From assembly GCA_043767025.1 (NCBI GenBank), contig JAYUHK010000178.1:1-11643 (forward strand): a stretch of 11,643 bases of DNA, written 5' to 3'. Below, piece by piece: positions 8,401 through 11,643 of this stretch. This DNA is from JAYUHK01 sp043767025. Its GTDB lineage: Bacteria; Bacteroidota; Bacteroidia; Chitinophagales; Saprospiraceae. The position numbers and the translations under genes were made by a program. Position 1 is the first letter of the stretch; each line of letters starts with the position of its first letter. The notes under the pieces are model-generated. The model was not told the DNA's origin. It made no database searches and worked only from the letters and a program-made list of their open reading frames with translations.

Positions 8401-10596
8401 GTCACCGATGCCAAAGGCTGTACCGGCAAAGAGTCTGTGGAGGTAAAACCTTTCAACTGTACGCTTTCTGTTAGCACTGCGGCAAGCAACGTAAACTGCT
8501 ATGGCAGCTCCAACGGCTCTGCGACTGCCAACGTGTCGAGTGGCTACACGCCTTACACTTTTGCGTGGAGCAACGGTTCTTTTGGCTCGAACAGCATACA
8601 GAATCTGTCGGCAGCTTCCTACACCGTCACGGTGACGGATAATAAAAATTGCCCTTACGTCCAGACAGTAGTGGTTGGGCAGCCCAATCCTCTGACGGTT
8701 GCGCCTTCGGCTACGGGCGAAACATCTTTTGGGGCAAACAACGGCACCGCCAGTGCGATTCCTTCGGGCGGTGTTGCGCCTTATAATTATCTTTGGAGCA
8801 ACGGCGGCGTGACCCAAACGCTGACCAATTTGGCTCCCGGCAACTACCAAGTAAGCGTCATAGATGCCAACAACTGCCTTACTTCTTCTTCCGTGAGCGT
8901 CAATAGTTTTATTTGTTCTGTCCATGCGGTTGCCAACGTTAGCGATGCGACTTGCTTTGGGCTTTTCAACGGTACGGCTTCTGCCACAATGCCCGACGGA
9001 ACGCCGCCTTTTCAGTATGCGTGGAGTAATGGAGCTACCCAAAGTAGCTTACAAAATTTGCCTGCTGGGACATACACCGCTACCGTGACTGACAACAAAA
9101 ACTGCATAGTGACTGCGAGTGTTGCTGTTGGGCAGCCCGAATCACTGTCTGCCGCAGTCGCCAACATTACCAATGTGCCGTGTGTCGCCGAAACAACTGG
9201 AGCAGCAACCGTGTCGGCAGTCGGAGGCACCAGTCCGTACCAATATCTTTGGCAAAATGGCGGTACTGCTGCCAATATTTCCAATCTTGGTGCGGGTACT
9301 TTTTTCGTGACCGTCGTAGATGCCAAGCAATGCCAAACTGTTGCGCAAGCAATCATAAGCGTGGCGGACAACAGTGCGCCGACCGTTTTGACCAAAAATA
9401 TTGACCTCATATTAGATGCCAACGGAAATGCTTCGCTCACGGCAGCTCAAATAAACAATGGCAGCAGCGACAACTGTGGTATCGCAAGTGTGACGATAGA
9501 TAAAAATAATTTTGATTGCTCCAATGTAGGGCAAAATACGGTATTGCTGTCGGTGGTAGATGTGAACGGAAATGTCGCCAATGCGTCCGCTATCGTGAAT
9601 GTGATAGACAACATCGCGCCGACTTTCAACTGCCCAGCTAATATAATTTCTAACAACTGTAATCGAATTATTTTTTACACCACGCCGTTGGCGAATGATA
9701 ATTGTAGCAGTTTTATAGTTGCTTCGCAAACAGCAGGTCTGGCGAGTGGCTCAAAATTTCCTATCGGAACTACCGCAATGAGCTTTCGAGCGATAGACGC
9801 AAGCGGCAACCAGAACGTTTGCCAATTCACGATAACACAAAATGACACTTTGCACGCTGATATTTTTGTAGAAAAACCGACGTGTTTTGGTCAAAATAAT
9901 GGTTTTGTAGTCGCTACGCCCGTCGGCGGCAGTCCGAACTATCAATATGTGTGGAGCAACGGAAAAACAACTTCAAGTATCAATAATCTGGCTGCGGGAG
10001 TCTATGAATTGACGATTACAGACGACTTGGGCTGTAATTATTCGCAGCAAATATTGGTGACAGAGCCGCAGGCTTTGGGGCTTGTCGTGGATTCGGTAGC
10101 CGACCAAACTTCTGCCCATTTGGGAACTATCAATATTACTCCCAACGGCGGAACACCGCCTTATGCCTTCACATGGACGCTCAACGGCAGCACTTTCCAA
10201 TCCAACAGCGAAGATTTGAGCGACTTGGAGGGCGGGACTTACCATGTGCAAATCGCAGATGCGAATGGCTGCAATATTATTTCGCAGAATATTATCGTCA
10301 AAAAATTGACTGCCAACCAAGAGGCGGCGCGCGACGAATTTAGGATTCATCTGCAACCCAATCCTACTGATGCCAAGACGACGCTTTGGATAGACGCTGA
10401 AAACAACGCCGAGCTGCGCCTTACGCTCTACGACGCTGCAACGCGGGAACTTTGGGCGCAACCCAAAATCGTCAAAGCTGTGGATTCAAGATTGCCTTAC
10501 GAACTTGATTTGAGCAGTATGGCGGCTGGAGTTTATTGGTTGAAAATCGAAATACAGCAGCACGCGACGTGGCGAAAAATCGTAGTAGTAAGATAA
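5497..10596 (+). CDS. Giant secreted SprB-repeat/HYR/PPC-like adhesin-type protein with T9SS sorting domain
   Basis: This 1699-residue protein is probably a cell-surface adhesin or matrix protein. A Sec signal peptide occupies 1-26 (hydrophobic FFAVFFAIFLV, likely cleavage after ALIA). Two choice-of-anchor-J/MAM-like beta domains follow (about 30-188 and 189-361), each opening with a LLxExF motif and closing with xFDNVKV or GIDNVKV. Three PPC-like domains start at N364, N499 and N626. SprB-type repeats, marked by GTxPYxYxWSNG and GxYxVTVTDxxGC, occupy about 768-1291 and 1449-1604, split by two HYR-like domains (about 1292-1371 and 1372-1449; for example APTFNCP). The C-terminus (about 1610-1699; LQPNPT at 1619-1624) is a T9SS type A sorting domain. 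I chose ATG 5497 over the in-frame TTG at 5491 because it starts a standard signal peptide. A strong terminator follows. SprB repeats are known from the Flavobacterium gliding adhesin, but this protein is far smaller and need not serve gliding. No enzymatic domain was recognised. Confidence 0.92.
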   Translation: MKILCHKRAFFAVFFAIFLVNNALIAQQTTLLSETFNGCSLPTGWTANTPQHWAVAALQGNFSLDNTCMVTMQDAPSGSALSLQFTSPSFNAKLDSTVTFSVDLHLRTPNVSTGSTSGAALKVFVWDGAKYVSLAYYRYSDFQNTDRVTLVSDLTFYRNAAMRIKIQFEEGSTRGASAAFDNVKVIGTKTETNLLLENFDACAKPAGWATQILKGVNDWTFGTSLNGSYKNYAASLNGTCFALFDDDIIGANAAPSKLRLISPTFDGTRFANVFLDFDMNFKKYAALENVTIYITDGIREEIVETILTEKSADQQLFKYSHLRYDISLLKSTQMRIIFEYDDAADFNWWVGIDNVKVSGKGTLNDFCSNAVQLTAGAACLNGDNSTAVFQGTQPACSPQNIGSLWYKFTPTVSGKYAVKTNSNFNDAISVYTGTCAGLTDLVCHNKDEHGFVGEELNFQATAGTLYFLRVSGQDKDFGKSRGKVCMEVKAMPPPPPPNNDLCANALALTINQTCSGSNSNVNATSSTPLPTKNLRSRADIWYKLTTTSTKDLEITTNSDFSEVITAYKGTCGSLTEYASNDYGRTLSLTGNAIGTTYYIQISGYFASVEGSICASVKEKISSIISNEICASAIPLVMGGNCNSISNKNATMSTVRPSCSAFNDADLWFKFTAPASGSVKVNTGADFVHTLAIYQGTCTLPTGGLSGLTELMCRKNPLRCDGWVILGGLTPNSNYFLQISSQKTPFGYEYGNVCIKINDASINDNIKPLKLVASVTCTTPGQGQLNLEASGGVGAYTFVGNQNGSIVASGARYTAVVKDQNGCEQAISDTCACGIFQCTLSANASATAVTCFSNNDGKATAIASNANGGATYKWSNGGSSAVLTGLAPGSYSVTITDATGCVSSSSVIVQQPTELLAQSTGTAETYFQANDGKVFAYPAGGTQPYTYLWSNGSTSQNITGLAPAIYKVTVTDAKGCTGKESVEVKPFNCTLSVSTAASNVNCYGSSNGSATANVSSGYTPYTFAWSNGSFGSNSIQNLSAASYTVTVTDNKNCPYVQTVVVGQPNPLTVAPSATGETSFGANNGTASAIPSGGVAPYNYLWSNGGVTQTLTNLAPGNYQVSVIDANNCLTSSSVSVNSFICSVHAVANVSDATCFGLFNGTASATMPDGTPPFQYAWSNGATQSSLQNLPAGTYTATVTDNKNCIVTASVAVGQPESLSAAVANITNVPCVAETTGAATVSAVGGTSPYQYLWQNGGTAANISNLGAGTFFVTVVDAKQCQTVAQAIISVADNSAPTVLTKNIDLILDANGNASLTAAQINNGSSDNCGIASVTIDKNNFDCSNVGQNTVLLSVVDVNGNVANASAIVNVIDNIAPTFNCPANIISNNCNRIIFYTTPLANDNCSSFIVASQTAGLASGSKFPIGTTAMSFRAIDASGNQNVCQFTITQNDTLHADIFVEKPTCFGQNNGFVVATPVGGSPNYQYVWSNGKTTSSINNLAAGVYELTITDDLGCNYSQQILVTEPQALGLVVDSVADQTSAHLGTINITPNGGTPPYAFTWTLNGSTFQSNSEDLSDLEGGTYHVQIADANGCNIISQNIIVKKLTANQEAARDEFRIHLQPNPTDAKTTLWIDAENNAELRLTLYDAATRELWAQPKIVKAVDSRLPYELDLSSMAAGVYWLKIEIQQHATWRKIVVVR
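6586..7770 (+). repeat. Three tandem PPC-like domains within the giant protein
   Basis: Three copies of about 130 residues start at N364, N499 and N626. Each begins N-[DE]-x-C-x-x-A and has a central LWYKFT, IWYKLT or LWFKFT motif, then a segment like NSNFNDAISVYTGTC followed by GLTxL, and ends with a V-C-x-K/E strand. They resemble bacterial pre-peptidase C-terminal (PPC-like) beta-sandwich domains. A hexaproline stretch (492-497) links copies 1 and 2. The copies are well diverged, so this is an old duplication. Confidence 0.75.
8005..9369 (+). repeat. Three SprB-repeat doublets (about 151 residues each)
   Basis: Six SprB units form three doublets starting at C837, C988 and C1140 and ending at D1291, so lengths are 151, 152 and 152 residues. 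The first unit of each doublet starts CTLS or CSVH and carries a second Cys (TCFS, NCYG, TCFG). The second unit starts after a QP-like linker. In the first two doublets it has TAETYFQAND or TGETSFGANN where the Cys would be; the third doublet restores a Cys (NVPCVAE). The WSNG core recurs in the DNA as TGGAGCAACGG or close variants. Confidence 0.8.
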
Positions 10597-10617
10597 GGAA
10601 TGTATCAAAAATAAACA

Positions 10618-10668
10618 AAAAAAGCCCTTGCCAAGCACCGAAAAGTTCTTGTTTGCAAGGGCTTTTTT
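10618..10668 (+). terminator. Intrinsic terminator after the giant protein gene
   Basis: AAAAAAGCCCTTGC (10618-10631) and GCAAGGGCTTTTTT (10655-10668) form a perfect 14-bp stem with a 23-nt loop, starting 22 nt after the stop codon. The G/C core followed by six Ts is classical, and the A-run on the other arm makes it workable in both directions. Confidence 0.85.
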
Positions 10669-10735
10669 GTGGATACAAAGTCAATTTTTTACATATATTT
10701 GCTAAAAATATCTGAAACAAATAAAAATAAAAAAC

Positions 10736-10765
10736 TTGCGCAATTAAAAACCTTTGCTAACTTTG
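10736..10765 (+). promoter_or_regulatory. Strong Bacteroidota-type promoter
   Basis: TTG (10736-10738), a 19-nt spacer and TAACTTTG (10758-10765) match the published Bacteroidota consensus exactly. A-rich runs just upstream (about 10717-10734) resemble an UP-type element. Transcription would start near 10772. A second perfect TAnnTTTG (TATATTTG, 10694-10701) lies upstream but its best -33 partner is 24 nt away. Confidence 0.65.
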
Positions 10766-10771
10766 CATCGA

Positions 10772-10946
10772 AAATTCCTATTGTGCTGAAAAGTCAGCTC
10801 CATAACGAGGCAAAAAGATAAGACTTTTTGACTTTAAGAACGTTGAGCAACACCCTTTTCTTAACAGTTGTCTGAAATAATGTATTAAAAAAAATCCAAT
10901 CTTTTTTACAAATTAAAGACTAATCACAATTAAAAGCTCATTGCTT
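10772..10946 (+). promoter_or_regulatory. Long 5' leader with two hairpins (possible small RNA or cis-regulator)
   Basis: Between the promoter and the small ORF lies about 175 nt with no ORF of note. Near its start is the perfect hairpin GCTGA-AAAG-TCAGC (10785-10798), then CAAAAAG-ATAAGA-CTTTTTG (10811-10830). The second could act as a weak attenuator, but its stem has only two G/C pairs. It matches no riboswitch or known RNA family that I recognise. Confidence 0.35.
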
Positions 10947-11162
10947 ATGAAAAAGACAATACCATCATCGCCCAATCCGAGCCGAATGTCGGTTTCGATT
11001 GACACACCCTACCCACAAGCGGGTAGCTCGGCTGCCGAGATTACGCAACAAGGTTCTCTGAAATCGTTTTTGCGCAGCAAAATCGCTCCCGAATATACGG
11101 GAGCAACGTCCGCAGCCGTCGTAGAGTGCATCAAAAACAGAATTAAGATTGCACCGTTTTAG
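10947..11162 (+). CDS. Small hypothetical protein, 71 residues
   Basis: I do not recognise this protein. The ATG at 10947 opens with MKKTIPSSPNPSRMSVSIDT; an in-frame TTG at 10941 is a less likely start. The sequence is polar in its first half, then has SLKSFLRSKIAPEYTG and ends VVECIKNRIKIAPF, a basic/hydrophobic tail with the only Cys. There is no signal peptide, membrane segment or known motif. In favour of it being real: G/C content and varied codon use rise sharply relative to the A/T-rich flanks, a consensus promoter lies upstream, and the stop falls inside a hairpin. Against: it is short, it has no recognised relatives, and the leader is long. The transcript's main product might be an RNA instead. 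Confidence 0.5.
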   Translation: MKKTIPSSPNPSRMSVSIDTPYPQAGSSAAEITQQGSLKSFLRSKIAPEYTGATSAAVVECIKNRIKIAPF

Positions 11163-11175
11163 GAGTATTCCTAAA
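11158..11175 (+). terminator. Small hairpin overlapping the stop codon of the 71-residue ORF
   Basis: TTTAGGA (11158-11164), loop GTAT, TCCTAAA (11169-11175) form a perfect 7-bp stem, and the TAG stop (11160-11162) lies inside it. Only two G/C pairs are present and only a short T run follows, so it would be a weak terminator at best. The TTCCTAA word also occurs in the repeat at 105-152. Confidence 0.3.
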
Positions 11176-11243
11176 TTTGAAAGAAACACAAAACAAAAAT
11201 TTTTCGCCCAAAGCAACACTCAAACAGTTTTTTCGAGTTCAAC

Positions 11244-11261
11244 GTTCAGTTAGTTCAGTTA
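11244..11261 (+). repeat. Tandem 9-bp direct repeat
   Basis: GTTCAGTTA occurs twice back to back (11244-11252 and 11253-11261) in otherwise non-coding DNA. No function is evident. Confidence 0.6.
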
Positions 11262-11321
11262 GTATCCAAAATAAAACCCGCCGATTTTGCTGTTTTACCC
11301 ACGGCAAGCTAAAAAAGAAAG

Positions 11322-11483
11322 ATGTTTCGCAAGAAACAAGAAAAACATAAAATTAAAAGGGGAGTTCAAGTTCGTACCCTCCCATCCCTATTGCAAGAGC
11401 CTGTCAAAATACCTTATTTTAGACGAGTGATTCCCTTTGGAGTTGCTTCGTCTAACTGCTGGTGGGCGTTGTTCGCCTTTTGA
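11322..11483 (+). CDS. Doubtful 53-codon ORF in right-end intergenic DNA
   Basis: An ATG at 11322 opens a 53-residue frame starting MFRKKQEKHKIKRGVQVRT and ending NCWWALFAF. It has a very basic start and no recognised motif. The second half runs through the hairpin-rich repeat-like DNA at 11411-11481, and a 34-codon ORF (MSNSKGEQRPP...) runs antisense through the same DNA (11492-11388). This suggests neither is a genuine gene; I list it because nothing else covers the region. Confidence 0.15.
   Translation: MFRKKQEKHKIKRGVQVRTLPSLLQEPVKIPYFRRVIPFGVASSNCWWALFAF
11411..11481. repeat. Structured repeat-like element with two hairpins
   Basis: The segment starts with ACCTTATTTTAGA, also found at 129-141. 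TTAGACGA (11419-11426) and TCGTCTAA (11448-11455) are a perfect 8-bp inverted repeat with a 21-nt loop. Directly after it comes GGCG-TTGTT-CGCC (11465-11477) followed by TTTT, a small terminator-like hairpin. It may be a dispersed intergenic element or the end of a structured transcript. Confidence 0.45.
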
Positions 11484-11643
11484 ATTACTCATGTTACGCA
11501 GAATATTTTTTTACTAAAATTTGGCAGCATTTTATTCAATTTGGCTGTATTTTCAGACGTGCCTTGTAGAAATTCAAGTTTTTGCAAAAATATCGTCTGG
11601 CGAAGCGAAAACTGTTTGAAGTCTGGCGCAGCCGACGAGTATT
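11484..11643. other. Non-coding right edge with a 12-bp direct repeat
   Basis: No ORF, tRNA or rRNA is visible. GTCTGGCGAAGC (11595-11606) and GTCTGGCGCAGC (11621-11632) match at 11 of 12 positions, 26 nt apart. The stretch is A/T-rich from 11500 to 11590 and more G/C-rich after that; it may lead into a gene or repeat beyond the window. Confidence 0.4.

Noticed and set aside
8140..9042. 300-codon minus-strand ORF opposite the SprB repeats
   Set aside because: The repetitive Thr/Ala/Gly-rich coding strand keeps stops out of the opposite frame; the product is low-complexity and basic and matches nothing I know.
7816..10310. CRISPR-like periodicity in the SprB region
   Set aside because: The repeats lie in one open reading frame, are diverged, have a period of about 225-455 nt and encode protein domains.
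10811..10830. Hairpin in the leader as an intrinsic terminator
   Set aside because: The 7-bp stem has only two G/C pairs and is not followed by a T-run, so termination there is unlikely.
11450..11456. GTCTAAC resembling half of an integron attC site
   Set aside because: No matching GTTRRRY partner with the right internal arms is found nearby, and there is no integrase or cassette; the word is already explained by the 8-bp inverted repeat.

Overview
The window looks like a chromosomal segment of a member of the Bacteroidota, probably from the Saprospiria/Chitinophagia/Cytophagia side of the phylum; the genus cannot be told from this sequence. Four things point there: two proteins with type IX secretion (T9SS) C-terminal sorting domains; a giant SprB-repeat surface protein; start codons preceded by A/T-rich DNA with no Shine-Dalgarno sequence; and matches to the Bacteroidota promoter form TTG-N(17-23)-TAnnTTTG. 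Coding DNA is of mixed composition, while intergenic DNA is strongly A/T-rich.

Layout. Positions 1-172 are non-coding and hold a nested palindromic element (about 7-84) and a 26-bp-period direct repeat (105-152). A complete long-chain acyl-CoA synthetase gene follows (173-1993, +). After a repeat-bearing convergent gap come two minus-strand genes read right to left: a DUF1800 protein (5322-3859) and then a DUF1501 protein (3783-2167), a gene pair common in Bacteroidota and of unknown function. A divergent A/T-rich promoter region (5323-5496) separates this pair from one very large plus-strand gene (5497-10596). It encodes a 1699-residue secreted mosaic protein: Sec signal peptide, two choice-of-anchor-J-like domains, three PPC-like domains, about nine SprB-type repeats (six of them arranged as three doublets), two HYR-like domains, and a T9SS sorting domain. 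A strong intrinsic terminator closes it at 10618-10668.

The right end (10669-11643) is mostly non-coding. It has a textbook Bacteroidota promoter (10736-10765), a leader of about 175 nt with two hairpins, a 71-codon ORF of unknown function (10947-11162), and about 470 nt of structured, repeat-like DNA sharing a 13-bp word with the left edge of the window.

How the genes may work together. The acyl-CoA synthetase is a housekeeping lipid enzyme with no visible link to the rest. The DUF1800/DUF1501 pair and the giant SprB-repeat protein are divergently transcribed, and both DUF1501 and the giant protein carry T9SS sorting domains, so a shared cell-surface role is plausible but is inference from context. 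The most unusual points are the combination of a twin-arginine signal with a T9SS sorting domain in DUF1501, the doublet SprB architecture, the strongly promoted leader plus micro-ORF, and the palindromic elements at the window edges.
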